Assembly (NCBI RefSeq): GCF_024696245.1
Contig: NZ_JAILGZ010000012.1
Location: 1 to 43,783, forward strand
DNA length: 43,783 nucleotides
Direction: 5' to 3'
Origin: Treponema sp.
GTDB lineage: Bacteria > Spirochaetota > Spirochaetia > Treponematales > Treponemataceae
Shown piece after piece: positions 7,771 to 16,099 of the stretch. The position numbers and the translations under genes are program-made. The notes beneath the pieces were generated by a model that was given only the letters and a program-made list of their open reading frames with translations, had not been told where the DNA came from and did not search any database. Numbering within the stretch: the first letter of the stretch is position 1; every line of letters begins with the position of its first letter.

Positions 7771-10700
7771 ATGAAAAAAGTTAAAGTACTTGCTGCAAGT
7801 CTTGCCTTAAGTCTTGCAGCTCTGTTCACTTCCTGTAACAGTGAAATATCTGTTTCAGAAAGTTCCATTGGTTCTGTTACCGCAAATAATGCAGTTAGCA
7901 GAAGCAGCAATTCCAGTAGTCCCGACAAAAGAGTAACAGGTTACTTTTGTGAATGGGGAATCTATGCAGGACACGGAAACTATTTTCCCCAGTATATTCC
8001 TTATGACAAACTGACTCATATTAATTATGCTTTTGTGGGACTTAATCCAGAAACCCAGGCTGTTGAAATTTATGATTCATGGGCAACTAATGAAATCGTA
8101 AGCGATGGAGAAAAATGGGATTCTCAGTACAAAGGTTGTCTTGGTCTTTTAAAAAAGTACAAGGCAAAGTATCCTCATGTTAAAGTTCTTATTTCTGTTG
8201 GAGGATGGACTAAATCTCACGGTTTCCATAATGCCGCAGCAAATGAAGAAAGCCGTAAAAGGGCTGCAGAAAACCTCCTTGACTTTGTAAGGAATAATGA
8301 TCTTGATGGTATCGACATTGACTGGGAATATCCTGGTGTAGATCGTGCAGCAGATCAGAATGACCAGTATGATAAAGGAGCACCAGGAGGAATTGAAGAC
8401 AAAGAAAACTTTACACTCTTCCTTAAAGAACTCCGAAATGCTCTTGACCAGCAGGGAGCAAAAGATGGTAAGCACTATGAACTTACAGCTGCAATTGGTG
8501 TAGGTTACGATAAAATTGCAGTAACTAATCCAGGTGAATACAGTAAGTATCTTGATGCCCTTAACCTTATGAGTTATGACATGCATGGAGCTTTTGAAGC
8601 TACAACAGGTCACCAGGCACCTCTTTATCCAAGTCCTTACGATAACCATGCAAATCCAGAAATAAGGGAAAAATATAACATCGACTGGGCTGTAAAAGAA
8701 TTTATAAGACAGGGTGTACCTTCAAATAAAATTGTTATTGGAGTTCCTTTCTATAGTCGCGGCTGGGACAATGTAAACGGTGGCTGGGACTTTGATGGCA
8801 ACGGAAGTCCTGACGGTATGTTTGGAACAGGCGGTTCTACTCTTCCTGGTTCCTGGGGTCCTGGAGGACAGAGTCCTTACTATGAAATCAAGAAACTAGA
8901 AAATACCCAGGGTTGGGATAAGTACAGGGATCCTTATTCAAAGTCCTGCTGGCTTTACAACCCTTCTTTAAAACAGCTTTACACATACGATGACGCAGAA
9001 AGCATTCGTGTTAAAATGAACTACATCAAGGATAACAATCTTGGTGGAGCAATGTACTGGGAACTTGACGGTGACGACTGGCAGAATGGTTATGATCTTG
9101 TAAACATAATATCAGATTCAATTCTTGAAGGAGTTGTATTTGATGACGATCCAAATCCTGTAGAAAGTCCTGATCTTCCACCTTCAGGTGACAATCCTTC
9201 TACAGAAAAGCCTTCAACTGAAACACCTGCAACAGACACACCTTCTACAGAGATTCCTGACAGCAGTAAAGCTACAGGACTTCCTTCAGTTCCTTCAATT
9301 GAACAGACAAGCTGGAACGGTGAATCTGATTTTTCTATCCGCATGAATATGTGGTGGGGTCAGAATGGTACTCTTGCTGAACTTCTTGAAAACGGCAAAA
9401 GCATTCAGTCTTTAAAACTTACAGATAATTCACCATCTGCTCAGAGCTGTACATTTACTGTAAAGGGAAAGGCAAATGGAACTTATGAATATCAGGTAAG
9501 ATTATCAAATAAGTTTGGTTCGAGTCTTTCTAACAAAGTTAAATATACTGTAACTAAAGCAGGCTCTTCACTTCCGTCTGAAAATAATGATTCAAATAAT
9601 GATTCAAATAACGATCAGCCTGACACTAACCCATCAGAGGATACTCCAGTAATTATTCCTCCAGTTTCAGGGGGTGCCATTGAAGTAGAAGGTCTTCCTA
9701 CTTATGTTCTTACAGGTTACTGGCAGAATTTTAATAACGGTGCAAAAGTTCTCCGCATTCGTGATGTTCCTGAAGCTTACAATATTATTTGTGTAGCTTT
9801 CGGTGAATCTACATCCCTTCCTGGACAGGTTGTATTTAATCTTGACAGCTCACTTGGTTTTTCAAAAGCAGACTTTATTGCAGACATAGCTTCAGTTAAA
9901 GAACGTGGTCAGCATGTAATTCTTTCTGTTGGTGGAGAAACGGGTAATGTTCTCATTAACAGTGATGCAGCTGCTTCTAACTTTGCTTCAAGCATTACAG
10001 CCCTTATGAATGAATATGGATTTGAAGGTGTAGATATTGACCTTGAACATGGAATCAACGCAACTTATATTTCAAAAGCCCTCCGCGCAATTCCAAAAGG
10101 TTCAATCATCACTATGGCACCACAGACCATAGACATGCAGTCAACAGGAACGGAATACTTTAAGCTTGCCCTTGCAATTTCTGACATTCTTACAATCAAC
10201 AACATGCAGTACTACAATTCAGGATCTATGCTTGGAGAAGACGGAAAAGTTTATTCCCAGGGAAATGAAAACTTCCTTACAGGTCTTGCAGCAATTCAGC
10301 TTGAACATGGTCTCAGACCAGATCAGGTAGGTCTTGGACTTCCTGCTTCAACTCGTGGTGCCGGTTCCGGATACGTAGATCCACAGATTATCATTAACGC
10401 CCTTGATACTCTTATTCACGGAAGAAGACACGGCTCATACATGCCTCCACACACATACCCTGGACTCAGGGGTGTAATGACATGGTCAATCAACTGGGAT
10501 GCTTCAAACAACTGGAACTTTGCAAGAAAAATAGGAAACTATCTTGCAGAACTTAACAACACTGATCCTGTTGAACCTTCAGATCCTGTAATTCCTTCAG
10601 AACCTGATACTCCTGATACACCTGATACTCCTTCAGAGCCTGATACTCCGGATCTTCCTGAAACACCTGAAACACCTGAAACACCTGAAACACCAGACAC

Positions 10701-11976
10701 TTCTGCATCATATCCTGCCTGGTCTGACAATAGTGTTTCCTATGCAAAAGGTGATCTTGTAATTTACAATGGTGCTGTTTATGAATGTGATTATGCCCAT
10801 ACATCAAATTCAGCATGGATTCCTGGAACAGCAGGACTCTGGTTCTGGAAGCTTAGAACAGACCTTGATGGTTCAAAAAGCCCTGTTACAGTAACTCCTT
10901 CACAGCCTGATACTCCTGATATACCAGATACTCCGGATCTTCCTGAAACTCCGGATACACCAGATACTCCTGAAGGTCCTGTAAACACAGAACTTCCTGC
11001 AAGAATTATGAGTGGTTACTGGCATACATGGGACGGCAACAATCCTTTTATTAAACTCAGAAACGTTGATGAAAACTGGGATGTAATAAATGTTTCTTTT
11101 GCTGAACCTGTTACTCCAGGAAGTGGTAACGGTAACATGAAGTTTTCAGTTGCAACAAAAGACGGATACAGCCTTAGTGAATTTAAAAGCGATATAAAGA
11201 AACTTCATGCAAAAGGTAAGAAAATAGTTCTTTCTATCGGAGGTTATGAAGGTTATTTCTATCTTGAAAATCAGGCTGCAGTTTCTAATTTTGTTTCACA
11301 GATTAATGCACTTGTAGACGAATACAACTTTGACGGAATTGACATTGATCTGGAACAGTCATCTGTTCAACTTAACAGTGGCGCTGACCCGGATTTTAAA
11401 AATGTTAAAACACCAAGAATTGTAAACATGATTTCTGCAATAAGACAGATTTGTGATGCTCACGGAGATAACTTTATTCTTTCCTGGGCTCCGGAAACAT
11501 TTTACATGCAGCTTGGACACCAGTTTTACGGTGGAGCAAATTCTTATGTAGATAGTCGTGCAGGAGCTTATCTTGGAATGGTATATGCCCTCAGGGATAA
11601 GACAACTTATGTACAGACTCAGCTTTACAATTCTTCACCAATTACCGGTCGTGACGGCAACTCTTATAACATGGGAACAGTAGAAGGTATTGTAGAAATG
11701 TGTAACATGCTTCTTGAAGGATTTACTGTAAACAATAACAGCCACTATTTCTTCCCTGCTCTCCGTCCGGATCAGGTAGTAATTGCTGTTCCATGTTCTT
11801 CTGGTGCTGCAGGTTCAGGACAGATTTCCAATGCAGGACTCCAGGAAGCATTCAAAAAAATTAATGCTAAGCATCCTGGTCTCAGGGGAATTATGACCTG
11901 GTCAATTAACTGGGACAGTCTGCAGAACGGAAACTCCTTTGTAAAAGAAAACAAAAGGTTTCTTAATTCACTGTAA
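7771..11976 (+). CDS. Secreted lipoprotein chitinase with three GH18 domains and a chitin-binding module
   Basis: A 1401-residue exported protein. The signal peptide ends LAALFTSC, so Cys22 is a plausible lipidation site. GH18-1 (about 52-450) carries DGIDIDWE with catalytic Glu186. An Ig/FnIII-like module (about 500-595, with MWWGQNG) follows a Thr/Pro/Glu linker. GH18-2 (about 643-925) has EGVDIDLE (752-759), so the first Asp of DxxDxDxE is Glu752 while Glu759 is kept. A Pro-Glu/Asp-Thr linker precedes a CBM5/12-like module (about 981-1028, rich in Trp and Tyr), then a second such linker. GH18-3 (about 1075-1400) has canonical DGIDIDLE with Glu1195. GH18-2 and -3 resemble each other (GYW start, TWSINWD end) and differ from GH18-1, suggesting complementary specificities. 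It probably hydrolyses chitin or chito-oligosaccharides at the cell surface. Confidence 0.93.
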   Translation: MKKVKVLAASLALSLAALFTSCNSEISVSESSIGSVTANNAVSRSSNSSSPDKRVTGYFCEWGIYAGHGNYFPQYIPYDKLTHINYAFVGLNPETQAVEIYDSWATNEIVSDGEKWDSQYKGCLGLLKKYKAKYPHVKVLISVGGWTKSHGFHNAAANEESRKRAAENLLDFVRNNDLDGIDIDWEYPGVDRAADQNDQYDKGAPGGIEDKENFTLFLKELRNALDQQGAKDGKHYELTAAIGVGYDKIAVTNPGEYSKYLDALNLMSYDMHGAFEATTGHQAPLYPSPYDNHANPEIREKYNIDWAVKEFIRQGVPSNKIVIGVPFYSRGWDNVNGGWDFDGNGSPDGMFGTGGSTLPGSWGPGGQSPYYEIKKLENTQGWDKYRDPYSKSCWLYNPSLKQLYTYDDAESIRVKMNYIKDNNLGGAMYWELDGDDWQNGYDLVNIISDSILEGVVFDDDPNPVESPDLPPSGDNPSTEKPSTETPATDTPSTEIPDSSKATGLPSVPSIEQTSWNGESDFSIRMNMWWGQNGTLAELLENGKSIQSLKLTDNSPSAQSCTFTVKGKANGTYEYQVRLSNKFGSSLSNKVKYTVTKAGSSLPSENNDSNNDSNNDQPDTNPSEDTPVIIPPVSGGAIEVEGLPTYVLTGYWQNFNNGAKVLRIRDVPEAYNIICVAFGESTSLPGQVVFNLDSSLGFSKADFIADIASVKERGQHVILSVGGETGNVLINSDAAASNFASSITALMNEYGFEGVDIDLEHGINATYISKALRAIPKGSIITMAPQTIDMQSTGTEYFKLALAISDILTINNMQYYNSGSMLGEDGKVYSQGNENFLTGLAAIQLEHGLRPDQVGLGLPASTRGAGSGYVDPQIIINALDTLIHGRRHGSYMPPHTYPGLRGVMTWSINWDASNNWNFARKIGNYLAELNNTDPVEPSDPVIPSEPDTPDTPDTPSEPDTPDLPETPETPETPETPDTSASYPAWSDNSVSYAKGDLVIYNGAVYECDYAHTSNSAWIPGTAGLWFWKLRTDLDGSKSPVTVTPSQPDTPDIPDTPDLPETPDTPDTPEGPVNTELPARIMSGYWHTWDGNNPFIKLRNVDENWDVINVSFAEPVTPGSGNGNMKFSVATKDGYSLSEFKSDIKKLHAKGKKIVLSIGGYEGYFYLENQAAVSNFVSQINALVDEYNFDGIDIDLEQSSVQLNSGADPDFKNVKTPRIVNMISAIRQICDAHGDNFILSWAPETFYMQLGHQFYGGANSYVDSRAGAYLGMVYALRDKTTYVQTQLYNSSPITGRDGNSYNMGTVEGIVEMCNMLLEGFTVNNNSHYFFPALRPDQVVIAVPCSSGAAGSGQISNAGLQEAFKKINAKHPGLRGIMTWSINWDSLQNGNSFVKENKRFLNSL
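10568..10986 (+). repeat. Two tandem Pro-Asp/Glu-Thr linker repeats flanking the chitin-binding module
   Basis: Within the chitinase gene, 10568-10704 and 10894-10986 consist of degenerate 9-base units encoding PDT or PET (for example GATACTCCT and GAAACACCT). They flank the CBM5/12-like module at 10711-10854. Such linkers are flexible and prone to copy-number change. The units within one block are more alike than the two blocks are to each other. Confidence 0.75.
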
Positions 11977-12014
11977 GTAAAAAAGAAAATTCAGATTTCT
12001 ATATACTCTGATAA

Positions 12015-12088
12015 AAAAAATGCATCTCCTTAATTCCTAAAAAAGTCAGAAGTAATCTTCTGTTAAAGAATTAAGGGATGCATTTTTT
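12015..12088. terminator. Bidirectional intrinsic terminator between convergent genes
   Basis: The left arm AAAAAATGCATCTCCTTAATTC (12015-12036) pairs with GAATTAAGGGATGCATTTTTT (12068-12088). This gives a 9-bp stem (CCTTAATTC with GAATTAAGG), a one-base bulge, then TGCAT with ATGCA, flanked by an A-run on the left and a T-run on the right. It would end the chitinase mRNA (+) and the DUF3943-like mRNA (-). Confidence 0.8.
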
Positions 12089-12121
12089 ATTTGTATAAAA
12101 CTATTTATAAAAAATATTTTA

Positions 12122-13618
12122 TTATTTAAGATTGTACCTTACAAAAAATCCTGTTGAATACATAAGTGAAACTACATCAGGATAAGAGTCAAAGCATGAC
12201 CAGGCAGCATACAAAATATTTTCTCCACCAAGACTGATTTGTGAACTTACAGGGAATGTAACTTCACATCTAAGGTAGTCAAATAAAGAAAGTCCAGGTT
12301 CAACTTCATGTTTGGCATCCTTAAAATCATAGAAGGCATAAAAGTGATTGTTCAATACAAAAGCCGGTCCATCGTTAAACTTATAGCGCAAGGCTGCAAC
12401 GGCTTCTCCACCTACAGAATAATTGTAAGCCTTGTAGATTTTATCTGAATCAATAACCTGACGGCGGTAATACCATACGTCATGTGTTCCAAGAAGAACT
12501 GCATCAAGGTGAAGTTCCCATTCAGCTTTTGCCCTGTCTCCTGCAAAGCGCTGCTTGATACCAAAACCTGGAGCAAGGGTAGAAAAGTTCATAAAGGAAT
12601 GCCAGAGGAAGTCATAGTCAAAAATAATACCAATGCTTGTATCCCTGTCTTCGTCAGCAAGAACTGAACGTGAAATTACCCAGCCGTCAGAAAAAATGTA
12701 AAGGTTATGCATAAGGTCTTTTTCAAGAGACCTGTATCCCTGACCGCAGCCCTTTCCCATGGAACCGCCTATAGAAAGATTAAAGGCAGAAAAAGGATCA
12801 TTGGAATTATGATTAAAGGAATCTCCGTAAACTATATCAAGTCCAAGGCTTCCAAAAAGTGGATAGGTTTCCCTTGACTTATCATAAGTATCAGCATCGT
12901 TTACACCGTTAGCTGCTCCAAAACCTGTATAAAAAGAAAGTTCCTTTATGTTGCCGTGACTGCCGTATGGCTTTTCTCCAGTAAGGCCTTCGTTCCAGAG
13001 ACGCATTGGTGTAATAAGAAAGCGCAGTGGTCCCCAGGCAGCATCTGCTTCAAAAGAAAGACGGTGAAGCATTTCTCCCATAGGCCAGGCACCAACAGAA
13101 GTATATACCATGTCATTAAGGGAAGGCGTATTGTTTTCGCACATTGTTTCCCAAACAAAAGAACCAAAAGTAGCAGCAAGCATACTTTCAAACTGAGAAA
13201 AATTTGCTGTCCTGAATGCTGAATAAGAAAGCTGCCCCTGATATGGATGAAGAACAAAGTTAGTCCAGTACCAGTCAGTATCCCATTCCCATTTTACAGT
13301 CCCGTTCTTAAGCCTGTTAAAATTTCTTTTGTAGTCAACCTTAGCCCAGCCTGATCCGGAAGCATAGCGGTTCCACAAAGAAAGAACTACAGTTGGAACA
13401 AACATTCCTGTAGAAGCTGTCAGAAAATGACGGTCACCATGATGGGTAAATAAATTGTCATCATCAAAAAAATCACTTGAGGCATCAAAATTATTAGTCA
13501 GCCTTGAAGATTCAGATTCCGATTTTGATTCAGACTGAATTACTTCTTCCTGGCTCCATGCAGGTAAAGCTGCTGTAATTGATGCAATAATTAAAAATAA
13601 CTTTAAGCTTTTTTTCAT
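12122..13618 (-). CDS. DUF3943-like outer-membrane beta-barrel protein
   Basis: The start is placed at 13618 (MKKSLKLFLIIASIT), giving 498 residues. The longer open frame upstream encodes hydrophobic, unrelated sequence and runs into the divergent gene. Residues 1-21 are a signal peptide ending AWSQ. A Ser/Glu-rich stretch follows, then a conserved block with WYWTNFVLHPYQGQ, ARTANFSQFES-like and PSLNDMVYTSVGAWPMGE, which I associate with DUF3943. The rest alternates aromatic and polar residues, as in a beta barrel. No enzymatic role is evident. It is divergent from the glycosyltransferase cluster and shares a 63-base promoter region with it, so it may act on or with the glycan made there; that link is only contextual. 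Confidence 0.6.
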   Translation of the reverse strand: MKKSLKLFLIIASITAALPAWSQEEVIQSESKSESESSRLTNNFDASSDFFDDDNLFTHHGDRHFLTASTGMFVPTVVLSLWNRYASGSGWAKVDYKRNFNRLKNGTVKWEWDTDWYWTNFVLHPYQGQLSYSAFRTANFSQFESMLAATFGSFVWETMCENNTPSLNDMVYTSVGAWPMGEMLHRLSFEADAAWGPLRFLITPMRLWNEGLTGEKPYGSHGNIKELSFYTGFGAANGVNDADTYDKSRETYPLFGSLGLDIVYGDSFNHNSNDPFSAFNLSIGGSMGKGCGQGYRSLEKDLMHNLYIFSDGWVISRSVLADEDRDTSIGIIFDYDFLWHSFMNFSTLAPGFGIKQRFAGDRAKAEWELHLDAVLLGTHDVWYYRRQVIDSDKIYKAYNYSVGGEAVAALRYKFNDGPAFVLNNHFYAFYDFKDAKHEVEPGLSLFDYLRCEVTFPVSSQISLGGENILYAAWSCFDSYPDVVSLMYSTGFFVRYNLK

Positions 13619-13625
13619 ATTTAAA

Positions 13626-13654
13626 AGAATACGATATTTACACTTCTTTATCAA
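13626..13654 (-). promoter_or_regulatory. Promoter for the DUF3943-like gene, probably leaderless
   Basis: On the minus strand TTGATA (13649-13654), a 17-base spacer and TATTCT (13626-13631). A start about seven bases downstream falls at 13619, next to the ATG at 13618. No Shine-Dalgarno sequence precedes that ATG. Confidence 0.45.
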
Positions 13655-13675
13655 CAAAGGGCCATTTGCTATAAT
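13648..13675 (+). promoter_or_regulatory. Promoter for the glycosyltransferase genes, probably leaderless
   Basis: A perfect TATAAT at 13670-13675 with a weak -35 (TTATCA, 13648-13653). The expected transcription start is 13682, the A of the ATG itself. The AAAGG before the ATG is too close to serve as a normal ribosome-binding site. It overlaps the divergent promoter on the other strand. Confidence 0.45.
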
Positions 13676-13681
13676 AAAGGA

Positions 13682-14788
13682 ATGAAAGTTGCAATTGTAC
13701 ATGACTGGCTTACTACTTACGGCGGTGCAGAACGTGTAGTAGAAGAAATGCTTAAGGTTTATCCTGATGCAGATATTTACACTCTTGTTTATGATAAAAA
13801 AAAGATGGCAAAACATTTTCCAGAAGAAAAGGTTCATACATCTTTTGTTCAGAAGATTCCCTTCAGTAAAAAACTTTATACCAAGCTTTTATTTTTAATG
13901 CCTAAAGCTTTTGAATCCTTTGACCTTACCTCCTATGATCTGGTTATTGCAAGTTCATCCTGCTGTGCCAAAGGTGTAATTACAAGCCCTGATACCAGGT
14001 TTATTGCTTATGTACATTCTCCTATGCGTTATGCCTGGGACCTTTACTATGATTACTTTAAGTCTTCAGGATTTTTAACCCGCTTTTTTATGAAGCGCAT
14101 GATGCCAAAGATTCGTCTCTGGGATTATATTTCAAGTCAGAGAATTGATGCAATTGCAGCAAACTCTTCTTACATTAAGCGCCGCATTAAAAAATTCTGG
14201 AACAGGGATGCAGAAGTAATTTTTCCACCTGTAGATACCGACAGACTGGGGCCGGACGGACTTCCACCAGAGGATTTCTATGTTGCATTCAGCCGTTTTG
14301 TTCCATATAAAAGAATTGACCTGGCAATAAAGGCCTGTGGTGAATTAGGAAAAAAACTTGTTGTAATAGGAAGCGGCAGTCAGGAAGCAGAACTTAAAAA
14401 ACTTGCCGTCCAGTACAAAAAAGCATCCATTACTTTTACAGGCAGAATCAGCGACGAAGAAGTATCAGCCTACCTTCAAAAATGCAAGGCCCTTATTTTT
14501 AGTGCAGAAGAAGACTTTGGAATTATTCCTGTAGAAGTTCAGTGCTGCGGCCGTCCTGTTATTGCCTACGGAAAAGGTGGAGCCTTAGAAACAGTAAAAG
14601 ACGGAATTACCGGAGTTTACTTTGATAAACAGGAAACTTCTTCCGTTAAAAATGCCATTATAAGATTTGAAGAATTAGAAAGACAGGGTGCCTTTGACTT
14701 AAAGACAATTACTGATCATGCTTCAACTTTTAGTGCACAGAGATTCAGGGATCAGATTAAGGAACTTGCCGAAAGGGGTCTTAAATGA
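13682..14788 (+). CDS. Glycosyltransferase family 4 protein
   Basis: A 368-residue cytoplasmic or membrane-associated GT-B enzyme. The N-terminus MKVAIVHDWLTTYGGAERVVE is typical of GT4 enzymes that add sugars to lipid-linked precursors. The donor-binding motif ExxxxxxxE is present as Glu277 to Glu285 (EDFGIIPVE), followed by GRPVIAYGKGGALETV. Length is normal for the family. It overlaps the next glycosyltransferase by four bases (ATGA). With that gene and the WbaP-like transferase downstream, it probably builds an oligosaccharide repeat on undecaprenyl phosphate. Donor and acceptor sugars cannot be deduced. Confidence 0.88.
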   Translation: MKVAIVHDWLTTYGGAERVVEEMLKVYPDADIYTLVYDKKKMAKHFPEEKVHTSFVQKIPFSKKLYTKLLFLMPKAFESFDLTSYDLVIASSSCCAKGVITSPDTRFIAYVHSPMRYAWDLYYDYFKSSGFLTRFFMKRMMPKIRLWDYISSQRIDAIAANSSYIKRRIKKFWNRDAEVIFPPVDTDRLGPDGLPPEDFYVAFSRFVPYKRIDLAIKACGELGKKLVVIGSGSQEAELKKLAVQYKKASITFTGRISDEEVSAYLQKCKALIFSAEEDFGIIPVEVQCCGRPVIAYGKGGALETVKDGITGVYFDKQETSSVKNAIIRFEELERQGAFDLKTITDHASTFSAQRFRDQIKELAERGLK

Positions 14789-15873
14789 AAATAGCCATTG
14801 ACTGCAGGATGAGCGGTAAAAGCGGAATCGGAACTTTTTTAGACGAGATACTTCCTTTTTTCTTTACAAGCGACCACAGCTTTTTTTTATTCGGTTCAAA
14901 AGAAAGCCCTGCCTGTAATCTTGCAAAAAGCTCTGATTCAGAAAATATAACTTTTTCAGACTGTCAGGTAAAAACTTTTTCACTAAAAGAAATGTTTGCT
15001 TTTCCAAAAGATATACTTGCTCAAATTAACAGCTGTGACCTGTATTTTTCTCCCTACTGTAACCTTCCACAGGGAATAAAGGTGCCCGTATTTACCACAA
15101 TACACGACATAGTATTTTTAGACGTAAAGGGCCTTACAGGAAGCCTTGGAAAAGCAGCCAGAAAGTTTTTTTACAAAAGGGCTGTTAAAAAGTCCGCCGG
15201 AATCTTTACAGTTTCTCAATTCAGCAGTCAGAGGATTAAAGAAAAGCTTAATTGTAAAAAAGACATTACCGTTGTATACAATGGAATTCCATCCTACCTG
15301 CAGGACAAGGGCAGTAAAATTCCATGGGATAAAAAAGACAATACAGTAATTTTTATTGGCAACATAAAAAAACACAAGGGATTAAAGACTCTTCTTAAGG
15401 CATTCCCTCTTTTTTGCTCAAAAGCAGCTGTATCTGCTCCGGACTCCTGTCCAAAGCTTATAATTGTTGGCAGTCAGGACAATTTCAGGACAAAAGACGA
15501 CAGCCTTTCAGACCTTATTGCAGATATTCCTCAAAATCAGCTGGAATTTACAGGTTTTATCAGCAACCAGAAGCTTAAGGAACTTCTTTCTTCTGCAAAA
15601 CTTCTTGTACAGCCATCTTTATACGAAGGATTTGGCATTCCACCCCTTCAGGCCCTTTGTGCAGGAACCCCGGCTGTAATTTCTGACATTGATGTCTTTA
15701 AGGAAATCTATGGAGGGCTTCCGGTAAGCTTTTTTAAGTGTCAGGATTACCAGGATCTGGCAGAAAAAATGAATGAAAGCTGGAATAATGAAAAAAACTT
15801 TTCAGAGTTTGAAAATCCCTATTCCTACCAGAAGACAGCTTCCCTTATACTGGACAGATTGTGCCGCAAATAA
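14785..15873 (+). CDS. Glycosyltransferase family 4 protein (second)
   Basis: A 362-residue GT-B glycosyltransferase. The N-terminus MKIAIDCRMSGKSGIGTFLDE and the mid-section TIHDIVFL...FYKRAVKKSAGIFTVSQFS are typical of mannosyl/rhamnosyl-type GT4 enzymes. The donor loop reads YEGFGIPPLQAL, so Glu281 is kept but the second glutamate of the E-x7-E motif is Gln289. It is translationally coupled to the preceding GT4 gene. The 226-base gap after it contains a new promoter for the sugar-phosphate transferase. It presumably adds a later sugar of the same glycan. Confidence 0.86.
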   Translation: MKIAIDCRMSGKSGIGTFLDEILPFFFTSDHSFFLFGSKESPACNLAKSSDSENITFSDCQVKTFSLKEMFAFPKDILAQINSCDLYFSPYCNLPQGIKVPVFTTIHDIVFLDVKGLTGSLGKAARKFFYKRAVKKSAGIFTVSQFSSQRIKEKLNCKKDITVVYNGIPSYLQDKGSKIPWDKKDNTVIFIGNIKKHKGLKTLLKAFPLFCSKAAVSAPDSCPKLIIVGSQDNFRTKDDSLSDLIADIPQNQLEFTGFISNQKLKELLSSAKLLVQPSLYEGFGIPPLQALCAGTPAVISDIDVFKEIYGGLPVSFFKCQDYQDLAEKMNESWNNEKNFSEFENPYSYQKTASLILDRLCRK

Positions 15874-16058
15874 TTCACGGTTATTAAATAATGCAGACTT
15901 TTAACTTATGTTAAAAAGCACTTTTATTACAGGCCCGGCTGTGCCTTAATCACTGCCGGACTTAAACACTGACAGGCTTAAGGAGAGTTGAGCCTTAAAA
16001 AAGAAGGACCAATTAAAAATAGTCTTAAAAATATAAGGATTTAATACCCTCTCCATCA
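15874..16058. other. Non-coding gap between glycosyltransferase and WbaP-like gene
   Basis: No convincing gene here. It holds an AT-only stem (15899-15905 with 15910-15916, loop TTAT), a CCGGC...GCCGG repeat near 15935-15960, and AGGCT...AGCCT near 15973-15997. None has the GC-stem plus T-run of a standard terminator for the plus strand. A small RNA or decayed sequence cannot be excluded. Confidence 0.3.
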
Positions 16059-16087
16059 TTGTATAGTTAACTTTTTTTCTATATAAT
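16059..16087 (+). promoter_or_regulatory. Promoter of the WbaP-like gene
   Basis: TTGTAT (16059-16064), a 17-base spacer and a perfect TATAAT (16082-16087). Transcription would begin near 16094, leaving only about six bases before ATG 16100. No Shine-Dalgarno sequence is present there. Confidence 0.6.
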
Positions 16088-16099
16088 TATTTTGATATT

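Noticed and set aside
10539-10988. Antisense open frames rich in Gly-Val-Ser repeats opposite the chitinase
   Set aside because: They mirror the Pro-Asp/Glu-Thr linker repeats on the coding strand; no ribosome-binding site or independent support.
13619-13837. Longer N-terminus for the DUF3943-like protein
   Set aside because: It would run through the divergent glycosyltransferase start and precede a perfectly good signal peptide.
15930-16000. Riboswitch or small RNA upstream of the WbaP-like gene
   Set aside because: Only weak, unlinked short inverted repeats; the predicted transcript of the downstream gene starts after them.
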